This document shows positions 31,597-38,518 of a stretch of 53,686 nt of DNA, piece by piece. The position numbers and the translations under genes are program-made. The notes below the pieces were generated by a model that saw only the letters and a program-made list of their open reading frames with translations, ran no database searches and was not told where the DNA came from. Each line of letters opens with the position of its first letter. Position 1 is the first letter of the stretch. The stretch covers positions 1 through 53,686 of the forward strand of contig CANDEV010000018.1 of assembly GCA_947383835.1 (NCBI GenBank), in the 5' to 3' direction. The stretch is from an uncultured Clostridia bacterium. Lineage in GTDB: Bacteria > Bacillota > Clostridia > Oscillospirales > Ruminococcaceae.

Positions 31597-32646
31597 TTAT
31601 ATAGACCCGCGCGCAGGTGCGTATCCCGTATCAAAAATCTTTTCCACTTGCTGTAAAGTGATAGTGCCGTCCTCATTTTTCGAGAAAGTATATTCCGACT
31701 GCACCGCAGGGTACAAATACAAGCTGTCGCCGTAATAGCTTACCGTGATTCTCGCTTCGTCTTCCGTCTCCTCAAAGTCCGCAATCTCGCTGTAAACCCA
31801 GTTTCCGTCGTGACCGCAGTTCTTTACCATAAAGCCCGTTTCGTCCGTCATTGTCCGCGCTTTCTCCGTCGTTATATTTATATTGTACAGCTTTTTTACC
31901 GCCGCCGCAAATTCCACGGGCGTTATGTCGTATCCCTCGTCTTTTTCGTAATCGTACACGGTAAAATACGGATTATACGCGTGATAAAAGCTGTGCGCAT
32001 CCGCATCGGTATAGTTTGCAAACCAATTTTCGTCCGCTTCAAAAGCGTTTGTAATTTTTGAAAAATCCACCGCCGCGTTATACACGGTATAAAGCGTACT
32101 GTCCGTATCGGCATAATCGGGGTCGCCGAAGCTTATTGTAATATTGTGCTTCTCCTCCCTTTCGGCGGGGATAAAGCAGGTCAGATAGGTGGAATTGAAC
32201 ACCCAGTCCGAATTGCCGTTCGGGAAAATATCCAAGGTACTGTCCGAGCAGGTCAGCGTTACATCATAAACGCCGCTACCTCTGTGCTTGTAGCTGTAGC
32301 CGTCTATCTTAAAATCGTCCATAAAATCATATACATCTATCGGATTGCCAAATTCAAACCAATAATTTGTGCCGTTTTGAAGATGATTTAGAAACGCTGT
32401 CAGCTGCTCTTCTCCCTCCATATATTCCCGTTCTGTAATGGCAGTATCAGATGTTGTTGTTGTTTCAGCTGTGGTACTTGTCGTAACCTTTTCCTCGGTC
32501 ACAGTAACCGTATTCGCCGTTGTCTCCGCAATTGTGTTTTCGGAAATTTCCGAAACCGTTTCCGTTAATGTTTCTGTATTATTTCCCCTGCACCCGCAAA
32601 GCATTAACAGTACCGACACTACAATAAAAATTTTTTTCATAATCAT
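31597..32646 (-). CDS. Lipoprotein of unknown function (349 aa)
   Basis: The signal peptide is KKIFIVVSVLLMLCGC with lipobox Leu-Cys-Gly-Cys. A linker of about 50 residues rich in Thr, Glu, Val and Ser follows. The rest is a secreted domain with many aromatic and acidic residues (HLQNGTNYWFEFGNPIDVYD, DFSKITNAFEADENWFANY). No catalytic motif was recognised. Either ATG (32646 or 32640) could start it. It lies directly downstream of another lipoprotein (overlap of four bases), suggesting one transcript. Confidence 0.7.
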   Translation of the reverse strand: MIMKKIFIVVSVLLMLCGCRGNNTETLTETVSEISENTIAETTANTVTVTEEKVTTSTTAETTTTSDTAITEREYMEGEEQLTAFLNHLQNGTNYWFEFGNPIDVYDFMDDFKIDGYSYKHRGSGVYDVTLTCSDSTLDIFPNGNSDWVFNSTYLTCFIPAEREEKHNITISFGDPDYADTDSTLYTVYNAAVDFSKITNAFEADENWFANYTDADAHSFYHAYNPYFTVYDYEKDEGYDITPVEFAAAVKKLYNINITTEKARTMTDETGFMVKNCGHDGNWVYSEIADFEETEDEARITVSYYGDSLYLYPAVQSEYTFSKNEDGTITLQQVEKIFDTGYAPARGSI

Positions 32647-34070
32647 ACCTCTGAAAATCCAAATGTTACAGCCTCAATATTTGGCATATTATCAATTGTC
32701 CGCTTTATCTGTTCATCTGTAACGGACGTATCAAACCTGATCCATTTAATGCTTTTGTTATCATATAAAAATTTAAAATAATAGGGGTCGTCGTTATCCG
32801 AAGCAACGGCAATATATATTAGCTTTGGCAAATTCCTTACGTATTCAAAATCCTCCTCGCTTGAAATCACTATATCCCACATATCAACATATTCCAAGTT
32901 GGGGAATTCCGAGATCTGTCGTTTTGTGTTTTTTGAAATATTACCCCAAAGTGAAATTGATGTGAGGTTATTGTATTTTTTCAACGGCGATAAATCAAGG
33001 TCTATTTCATCTTCTCCGAAATAATTTAAAGCAAACGAATGTAAATCTTCAATTTTACATATTTTATTCCAGTCAAGTTCATCAATATCTTTAATTTCAA
33101 TATATACTTCCGTATCGTTAGTGCATATTTCACGATTACTCATACCGATTATTCCGATACATTCGCTTTCATTATCTGACGACAAAACCTTATTAATATT
33201 TTCATATCCCGAGTATTCGCAGACAAGCTCCATGATTTTATCAATGTCCTTATATTTTTCAAGACTTTCCGGATCGATAATATCTATAAATTCGTATTCC
33301 TGTAAAATATCGGGCATTTTCAAAAATTTTTCCGTACCGTTAAGGTCAACCATTCTGCCGTCATAAACACAGTTAAAATCGTATAAACCAGATAGATCGG
33401 AATTAGGAGCATTGCGTATAAATTCAGCGGGAAAACAGTCCGTACCCGAAAATTCGTCAATACATTCTGTCCGTATTTTATCCGAATAAAGCGCATTGCT
33501 GTTAATATAATATTGAATGTGTCCGAAGCTGCCGTCGTCCCATAGTGTCTGATCGCCGACAATTATGTAAACGCCATGTTCCTTGTCGTAATATCTGTAC
33601 AGCTTCCCCTCCAAAGCCGTATGCTCGGTATATTGCGATCTGCCGCTTTCCAGATAGATATAGCCGTAAAGCTGCGGTTCCGTATTATTCAGCTTATAAA
33701 CGCGGTAACAGTCTGTATCGAACGACCTGCCGATACTCGAATCTCTCAGCAGGAGTTCGTAATGCCCGTCAAGATCAAGGTCGCAAAAAGAAACTTCAGA
33801 TGTGTCGTGAAAAAAATTGCCCTGCCATTTCTGAATATATTGATAAAATTCACTGCTTTTATACGGCGAAGCCGCCTCTGTTTCCGTTGTTGTAACAGTA
33901 GTTGTCTCAACAGTTGTGACTGTGGTTTCGGAGGTCGCAGCAGCACTTTCCGCCGAAGTCTCCGTCCGACTTGTTTCTGAAATCTCGGAGTGTATTTCCG
34001 CACCCTTTTCACACCCGCAGAGCGTTGAAAGTACTAATATTGCCAAAATTGCCGAAATAAATTTTTTCAT
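32643..34070 (-). CDS. Lipoprotein with leucine-rich-like C-terminal part (475 aa)
   Basis: The signal peptide MKKFISAILAILVLSTLCGC and next 20 residues are almost identical to those of the neighbouring broken gene, at the DNA level too. A Thr/Glu/Val linker follows. Residues 90-110 (FCDLDLDGHYELLLRDS) form an EF-hand/dockerin-like Asp-rich loop, as in VCBS/FG-GAP-type units. The C-terminal 150 residues have leucine-rich-repeat-like spacing (LDLSPLKKYNNLTSISLWGN, ISEFPNLEYVDMWD, VRNLPKLIYIAVAS, IDNMPNIEAVTFG). It is probably surface-anchored and involved in binding. The substrate is unknown. Confidence 0.75.
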   Translation of the reverse strand: MKKFISAILAILVLSTLCGCEKGAEIHSEISETSRTETSAESAAATSETTVTTVETTTVTTTETEAASPYKSSEFYQYIQKWQGNFFHDTSEVSFCDLDLDGHYELLLRDSSIGRSFDTDCYRVYKLNNTEPQLYGYIYLESGRSQYTEHTALEGKLYRYYDKEHGVYIIVGDQTLWDDGSFGHIQYYINSNALYSDKIRTECIDEFSGTDCFPAEFIRNAPNSDLSGLYDFNCVYDGRMVDLNGTEKFLKMPDILQEYEFIDIIDPESLEKYKDIDKIMELVCEYSGYENINKVLSSDNESECIGIIGMSNREICTNDTEVYIEIKDIDELDWNKICKIEDLHSFALNYFGEDEIDLDLSPLKKYNNLTSISLWGNISKNTKRQISEFPNLEYVDMWDIVISSEEDFEYVRNLPKLIYIAVASDNDDPYYFKFLYDNKSIKWIRFDTSVTDEQIKRTIDNMPNIEAVTFGFSEV

Positions 34071-34100
34071 AAAAAAATTCCCCCTTAATGTGTTTTTCTA

Positions 34101-34129
34101 ATGATAACACACTAAAAGGAAATTTTCAA
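34101..34129 (-). promoter_or_regulatory. Promoter of the lipoprotein cluster
   Basis: On the - strand TTGAAA (34124-34129) and TATCAT (34101-34106) are 17 bases apart. The lipoprotein start at 34070 is about 25 bases beyond the likely transcription start. Confidence 0.6.
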
Positions 34130-34133
34130 CAAT

Positions 34134-34170
34134 TGTACCAAATTGTAACTATTTGTAATCGTTTTGTAAC
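34134..34170 (-). promoter_or_regulatory. Four phased TGTAA/TGTAC repeats upstream of the lipoproteins
   Basis: TGTAC at 34134 and TGTAA at 34144, 34154 and 34165 (on the - strand GTACA/TTACA) are spaced 10, 10 and 11 bases apart, one DNA turn each. They begin just upstream of the -35 box. Direct repeats of this spacing are typical of OmpR/PhoB/PhoP-type response-regulator sites. Confidence 0.5.
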
Positions 34171-34193
34171 CAATTGGAAACAGTCTGTAATAA

Positions 34194-34691
34194 TTATCCG
34201 CTGCTGCCGAAGCCGCCAACACGCTCGCCGTCGGCATTGTCGTCCTCCGTTATGCCAAATGGCAGAAAAACCCCTTGTATAAAGGCTTTACCAGCTTCAA
34301 GGGAGACCGCCGAGGAAACCGATGCCTTTGCCATTATGTGCCCCTGATTTTTTGCATTGTAATAATCACTGTCAATAATTCCCACCGTATTTTCCAGACG
34401 GAAACCGTGCTTGAAGCCCAACCCGCTCCGAGGGTAAAGGTTCAGCACCCACCCCTCTGCGATCTCCGCCCTAATACCCGTGGGGACGGTCACTCTCACA
34501 TCGGGGAGGAAGTCCACGTCAAACGGCAGAAAAAAATCGTACCCCGCCGACCCCGCCGTAGCCCGTCTCGGCAGGACGATACCGCCGTAAATGTCCGCAA
34601 TTTTTTCTTCAGAAAAATTCGGGAAAAGTTTTTTAATATCCTCGGCAAACTGCTGCAAGCTCACCTTTTCAAACCGTGCAATTCTTTCCAT
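34194..34691 (-). CDS. dut: dUTP diphosphatase
   Basis: The enzyme hydrolyses dUTP to dUMP and keeps uracil out of DNA. The start is the ATG at 34691 (MERIARFEKVSLQQFAEDIK), with GGAG upstream. The trimeric dUTPase motifs are present: motif 1 ATAGSAGYDFF (45-53 region), motif 2 PRSG (87-90), motif 3 GIIDSDYY (104-111) and motif 5 ERVGGFGSSG at the C-terminus. There is an N-terminal extension of about 40 residues before motif 1. The gene follows a CPBP protease in the same direction. Confidence 0.88.
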   Translation of the reverse strand: MERIARFEKVSLQQFAEDIKKLFPNFSEEKIADIYGGIVLPRRATAGSAGYDFFLPFDVDFLPDVRVTVPTGIRAEIAEGWVLNLYPRSGLGFKHGFRLENTVGIIDSDYYNAKNQGHIMAKASVSSAVSLEAGKAFIQGVFLPFGITEDDNADGERVGGFGSSG

Positions 34692-34741
34692 AAAAATCTC
34701 CGTAATTTTTTTCTGTATTATATCATATTTTTCGGAAAATG

Positions 34742-35467
34742 TCAAACCCTTTCGTCCTTCAAAACCGCAGGCTTTCTGCTCAAATAAATGCAGTAAATAA
34801 TTGCAATGATAATAGTAGCAAACATATATATGTAGGCAAATTTAAAATTAACGTCGTATGCCGAAAATTTTGAAAAAGCGTCCACCATGCCGTGTACAAA
34901 AATGCACACAAGCAGGCTTCCCGACTTGTAAAAAACAAATGTGAAAATAAATCCCCATGCAATGGCGAATAAAACCTGAATTACCGTTTCGAGATTTGCC
35001 TGTCCCGCAAAAAGATTGACGATATGACCTATCCCGAACGTTACTGCGGAAATAGTTATTGCAGCAGGGGCGGGGTCTTTTTTCAGCAATATCCTGAACA
35101 AAAATCCTCGGAAAAGCATTTCCTCCACAAACCCGACGAGCAGCATTGAAAGTACCGCGAAAACCTGATATATCCCGCTGTAAGCAACGCCGAAGCCGCC
35201 CCATAAATTGCCCGTCATAAGTATTAGCATGGGTATAAAAAACAGGTAATTTTTCGCGTTCCCCTGCCATTTGACGAGACCGTATTTTTCCTCTAAATTA
35301 TTCTTTTTGATAAAGAATAAAATTCCTGCCGCGATAACCGCCAGCGCAATAAGCATTAGTGGACTTTCGTCGCCGAATTTCCCTCTTATGGGAATGGTTA
35401 TAACGCAGTAGACAATTATCCACAATATCGCGAACCACAATTCGTTTTTTTCGTATAATTTTTTCAT
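34742..35467 (-). CDS. CPBP intramembrane metalloprotease
   Basis: This 241-aa membrane protein has about seven hydrophobic segments. The CPBP (CaaX/Abi, YdiL) motifs are EEMLFRGFLF (Glu115, Glu116, Arg120), FGIGHIVN (His148) and FVHGMVDAF (His192). These proteins act as intramembrane proteases. In Firmicutes many serve bacteriocin immunity or maturation. It overlaps the tetR gene by four bases, so it is likely the main gene controlled by that regulator. Confidence 0.85.
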   Translation of the reverse strand: MKKLYEKNELWFAILWIIVYCVITIPIRGKFGDESPLMLIALAVIAAGILFFIKKNNLEEKYGLVKWQGNAKNYLFFIPMLILMTGNLWGGFGVAYSGIYQVFAVLSMLLVGFVEEMLFRGFLFRILLKKDPAPAAITISAVTFGIGHIVNLFAGQANLETVIQVLFAIAWGFIFTFVFYKSGSLLVCIFVHGMVDAFSKFSAYDVNFKFAYIYMFATIIIAIIYCIYLSRKPAVLKDERV

Positions 35468-36039
35468 TTTGTTTCCTCCTTTGCGGCAAGGACCGCTCCC
35501 CGATACGCACGTTCAAGGTCTGCGGCGACGGTTTTTTCATCGTACTCCAGCGAATTGTTTGCGATAATGCTTGCGTAACCGTGGGCGAACATTGCTATTG
35601 TCAGGAATACCTCTTTTGTCTGCTCCATGGTCATTTCCATTGCCCCCTGCATGGCTTGCAGGACAGGCTTCAGCTCCTCGGAATTTATCATGTCAAGCAA
35701 GCTGTTTTCCACCGCGAAGCCCGACTGAAAAAGGAAACGGAACAGGTTAGGCTCTCTTATGGCAAAGCGGATATAATTCAATCCGATACTCAGCATAACG
35801 CCCTTTTGAGGGTCGATGTTCATAAGATATTCCGTGTGGAAAGCGTCCGCCTTTTCGTATACGGCTCTTTTCATTTCCTCAATTTTGGAAAAATGGTACA
35901 TAACGGGTTGAGTGGAGCAGCCCAGTTTTTCCGATACCGTTCTGGCGTTGACGTTTTCCGCACCCATGAGTCTTGCAACCTCAAATGCGGCGTCCACAAC
36001 CATTTCACGGGATATTTTTGCTTTTGGCACATCTATCAT
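35464..36039 (-). CDS. TetR/AcrR-family repressor
   Basis: The 191-aa protein has an N-terminal HTH (residues about 10-57: REMVVDAAFEVARLMGAENV, NARTVSEKLGCSTQPVMYHF). A helical ligand-binding region follows (NLFRFLFQSGFAVENSLLDM). The gene is first in an operon with a CPBP protease and dut, and it lies 5 bases from a 50-base palindrome covering its own promoter. It should repress itself and the CPBP protease. The inducer is unknown. Confidence 0.88.
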   Translation of the reverse strand: MIDVPKAKISREMVVDAAFEVARLMGAENVNARTVSEKLGCSTQPVMYHFSKIEEMKRAVYEKADAFHTEYLMNIDPQKGVMLSIGLNYIRFAIREPNLFRFLFQSGFAVENSLLDMINSEELKPVLQAMQGAMEMTMEQTKEVFLTIAMFAHGYASIIANNSLEYDEKTVAADLERAYRGAVLAAKEETK

Positions 36040-36043
36040 CTCC

Positions 36044-36093
36044 TATTATAATTCAAGTTATATAATTACAGTTATATAACTTGAATTATAATA
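36044..36093. promoter_or_regulatory. 50-base operator palindrome of the TetR regulator
   Basis: Two perfect 22-base arms (36044-36065 and 36072-36093, beginning TATTATAATTCAAGTTATA) flank a six-base centre. It covers the -10 box and likely start of the tetR promoter. Confidence 0.8.
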
Positions 36094-36113
36094 CGGATTT
36101 GTCGCTTTGTCAA
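36085..36113 (-). promoter_or_regulatory. Consensus promoter of the tetR-CPBP-dut operon
   Basis: On the - strand TTGACA (36108-36113) and TATAAT (36085-36090) are 17 bases apart, a perfect consensus. The -10 box is inside the operator's right arm. Confidence 0.85.
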
Positions 36114-36202
36114 TACACATTAAAATATTTAACATAAATTTAATAAATACTTGATTCATAAACAAGTTATTTTTCAGTCAGCCAAACCGAAGGACTCAAA
36201 AA

Positions 36203-36240
36203 TAAAAGAACGTCATATCCAAATGGGAAATGACGTTCCG
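36203..36240 (-). terminator. Hairpin with T-run upstream of the C39-like gene
   Basis: GAACGTCAT and ATGACGTTC arms flank about 13 bases. On the - strand it is followed by TTTTATTTTT. It lies between the divergent promoters for tetR (leftward) and the peptidase (rightward). No gene to its right is leftward and close, so its transcript is unclear. Confidence 0.4.
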
Positions 36241-36260
36241 GCAGGGAGTTAGTCCTCCGC

Positions 36261-36289
36261 TTGCAAAAAAAATCGTTTTGTGGTATAAT
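36261..36289 (+). promoter_or_regulatory. Promoter of the C39-like peptidase gene
   Basis: TTGCAA (36261-36266) and TATAAT (36284-36289) are 17 bases apart, with TG in the extended -10 position (TGTGG). The layout is like that of the rimP promoter. Confidence 0.75.
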
Positions 36290-36321
36290 GTAAACATATT
36301 ATTTTGAAAGGCGGTGTGAAC

Positions 36322-37158
36322 GTGAAAAATAAGCTTTTGGTGGCAACTCTGGGTATTTGTACGGCGGTTTGCACCATAATTGCCGACTATGCCTATACGG
36401 GACAGGTTTTTGACGAACGCGCCGCCGAGATCGCGCGGTATGAGTCCCTTAACGCAGACCCTCATATGCTGTATTGCGGCTACACCGTGGAGGAGCTTGG
36501 AAAAGGCTATACGAAGCCGTCCTCGGTATTCGGAAAGGTGCTGTTGGACGTGCCTGTGATAAACCAGTACCCCGAACTGCCCATAGGCTGTGAGATAACA
36601 AGCGCGGCGGCGGTTTTGCAGTACCTTGGTTTCGATGTTGACAAGCTTTATCTTACCGACAACTATTTGGAGTGGGACGATAATTTTACATATGATGATG
36701 AAATGGTCTCACACGGTCCCGATCCGCGCAAGGTCTTTGCGGGGGACCCATACGACTGGGGATACGGCTGTTTCGCGCCTGTTATACAAAAGTCCCTTAA
36801 TAAATATTTTGCGGACAACGCCCCTGAGTACGAAGCTATCCTGCCCGAGGACATCAACGCCGCCGACATTGAAAAGCTTATCGACGAGGGAGTGCCGATG
36901 ATAGTCTGGGCAAGCCGCGAAATGAAGCCGTATAACTACCGCCAGCCTGCGGAGTGGATAATAAACGGCACAGACGAGCAGTACACATGGATAGGAAATT
37001 CCCACACACTTGTGCTTTGCGGTTATGACAGCAACTGCTATTATTTTATGGACTGCGACGACAAGGAAGAAATTACCGCTTATCTTAAAGAACGGTTTCT
37101 TAACCGTTTTGAGGAAAACGGCAGGCAGTGTGTTGTGGTGAAAATCACCGATAAATAA
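36322..37158 (+). CDS. Secreted C39-like cysteine peptidase
   Basis: The start is the GTG at 36322 (MKNKLLVATLGICTAVCTII), with AAAGGCGG upstream; a longer TTG frame starts before that site. The 278-aa protein has an N-terminal signal/anchor (5-25) and a peptidase C39_2-like domain: VPVINQYPELPIGCEITSAA carries the Gln82 and the likely nucleophile Cys90, and GNSHTLVLCGYD carries His228. Such proteins cleave peptides outside the cell or in the wall. It has its own promoter and terminator, so it is a single-gene unit. The substrate is unknown. Confidence 0.75.
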   Translation: MKNKLLVATLGICTAVCTIIADYAYTGQVFDERAAEIARYESLNADPHMLYCGYTVEELGKGYTKPSSVFGKVLLDVPVINQYPELPIGCEITSAAAVLQYLGFDVDKLYLTDNYLEWDDNFTYDDEMVSHGPDPRKVFAGDPYDWGYGCFAPVIQKSLNKYFADNAPEYEAILPEDINAADIEKLIDEGVPMIVWASREMKPYNYRQPAEWIINGTDEQYTWIGNSHTLVLCGYDSNCYYFMDCDDKEEITAYLKERFLNRFEENGRQCVVVKITDK

Positions 37159-37163
37159 TTTTT

Positions 37164-37192
37164 GGGACGGTTTTGCCCGTCCCATTTTTATT
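37164..37192 (+). terminator. Terminator of the C39-like peptidase gene
   Basis: GGGACGG and CCGTCCC arms with a six-base loop (37164-37183) are followed by ATTTTTATT, six bases after the peptidase stop codon. Confidence 0.8.
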
Positions 37193-37215
37193 GAGAACTG
37201 TATAAATCACAGTCC

Positions 37216-37827
37216 TTAAAAAATATTTTCATTAACAGCTTTGACCATTGATTTCCTAAAATTTATTGCCGCGTACATGATAAAAGGACTCATCAGCAGC
37301 AGCTGTAAAACTTTACCGAAAAAGACCTTGAAATAAATATGCACGCGTGTCTCGCAGCCGTTATAAACAATATATTCCAGACCCAAATGTTTTTTATGGA
37401 CTACGGAAACCGCGTTGTTTTTAACTTCATATCCGCACCTCGTCAGCTTTTCGGATTCTGAAATATCATTCAGTTCCGTGCCGCTGTAATCGAAATAATA
37501 TGTATTTCCGTAGACTTTATAGCAGATTTTTTTCGTATCGCAGTACATTTCCCCCTGCGACCTGCCCTTGTTCTCAATGCTTACACATGACTCAAGTTCG
37601 CCTTTTTCGTCATAAAAAAATATTTTACTTGTTTCCGAAACTGGAAAACCGCTTTCCATTCCGACCGCAAATCTGCCGTTTTCGCCGTATGCTATTCCCC
37701 TGCACGATGTGTACAAAAACAAAATCAGAAAAATATTTATAACAGCAAAAATAATTATGAATAAGCATAACGGTTTGTTTTCCAAATTGAGACAAGCTTT
37801 TTTTATTAATATAATTTTTTTCGTCAT
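37216..37827 (-). CDS. Membrane protein of unknown function (203 aa)
   Basis: There are two hydrophobic segments, at about 18-40 (LCLFIIIFAVINIFLILFLY) and about 172-190 (VLQLLLMSPFIMYAAINF), with an extracytoplasmic domain between them. The domain is beta-rich with many aromatic residues (KIFFYDEKGELESCVSIENK). It lacks catalytic signatures. The ribosome site is weak (GAGGAACAC). I do not recognise the family. Confidence 0.6.
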   Translation of the reverse strand: MTKKIILIKKACLNLENKPLCLFIIIFAVINIFLILFLYTSCRGIAYGENGRFAVGMESGFPVSETSKIFFYDEKGELESCVSIENKGRSQGEMYCDTKKICYKVYGNTYYFDYSGTELNDISESEKLTRCGYEVKNNAVSVVHKKHLGLEYIVYNGCETRVHIYFKVFFGKVLQLLLMSPFIMYAAINFRKSMVKAVNENIF

Positions 37828-37857
37828 ATAATTGTGTTCCTCAATGATTTACGTAAC

Positions 37858-38415
37858 TTACCGTCCCGCGTAAATATGTGCAATAACATACATCAAAGCA
37901 ACCCCCGCCGCGTCCGCGCAAAGGGAAAATGCCGCAGCCCATACCACAGAAATAACGGGCTGCTTCTTTATTGCGGGAACAAGCTTAACGTCGGGCGCAC
38001 GCATACCCTTGGGAGCTTTCCCGTCACGGACACCCGCGCTGCCGAAAGTCCAGACGTTTGCGGCGGTGTGGAGGATATATGCGGTAACGCACCAGTAAAA
38101 ACTGTCGCTGAAAAGGAAAATTGAAAAAACGTACTCCACAGCGGCGGTGAGAAAAATGTTCAGCAGGACTGTCTTGCTGAAGCTAAGCTCTGTTTTGGTC
38201 AGCAGGGTAAAAATATAAAAAAGCGGGAAAAGTATCACCGTGTTCAGAATAACAAGCTGGACGTTGCTGCCGATCATGTCAGCGAAAAAAAACGAGTAGA
38301 ACTGCATGGGAAAGGCGTTCCACAAAAACGCCCAAAAAAGAGCGAACACCAACGCTCCCGCGGCGAATATCAGCTTTCTTTTATCGGTGAAATATTTGTC
38401 TGTTTTATTGAACAT
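37858..38415 (-). CDS. Integral membrane protein of unknown function (185 aa)
   Basis: About five hydrophobic segments run through the 185-aa protein (LIFAAGALVFALFWAFLW, VQLVILNTVILFPLFYIFTL, TVLLNIFLTAAVEYVFSIFL, VISVVWAAAFSLCADAAGVA). No motif was recognised. The gene is 30 bases upstream of the 203-aa membrane gene in the same direction, and they may be co-transcribed. Confidence 0.6.
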   Translation of the reverse strand: MFNKTDKYFTDKRKLIFAAGALVFALFWAFLWNAFPMQFYSFFFADMIGSNVQLVILNTVILFPLFYIFTLLTKTELSFSKTVLLNIFLTAAVEYVFSIFLFSDSFYWCVTAYILHTAANVWTFGSAGVRDGKAPKGMRAPDVKLVPAIKKQPVISVVWAAAFSLCADAAGVALMYVIAHIYAGR

Positions 38416-38470
38416 TTTATCAGCCCTTCAATTTTTATTTCTGTTTTAATTTATTATAGCACTATACCGA

Positions 38471-38510
38471 AAAAAAAGCAATACCGCACAACGTCCGAAT
38501 GTGCGGTATT
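38471..38510 (-). terminator. Terminator of the VWA protein gene
   Basis: AATACCGCACA (38480-38490) and its complement TGTGCGGTATT (38500-38510) flank nine bases. On the - strand the stem leads into GCTTTTTTTT. It lies just after the VWA gene stop. Confidence 0.8.
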
Positions 38511-38518
38511 TTTCAAAA

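Noticed and set aside
34690..34745. Longer dut start at 34745
   Set aside because: The ATG at 34691 has GGAG upstream and fits usual dUTPase layout; the longer frame overlaps the CPBP gene.
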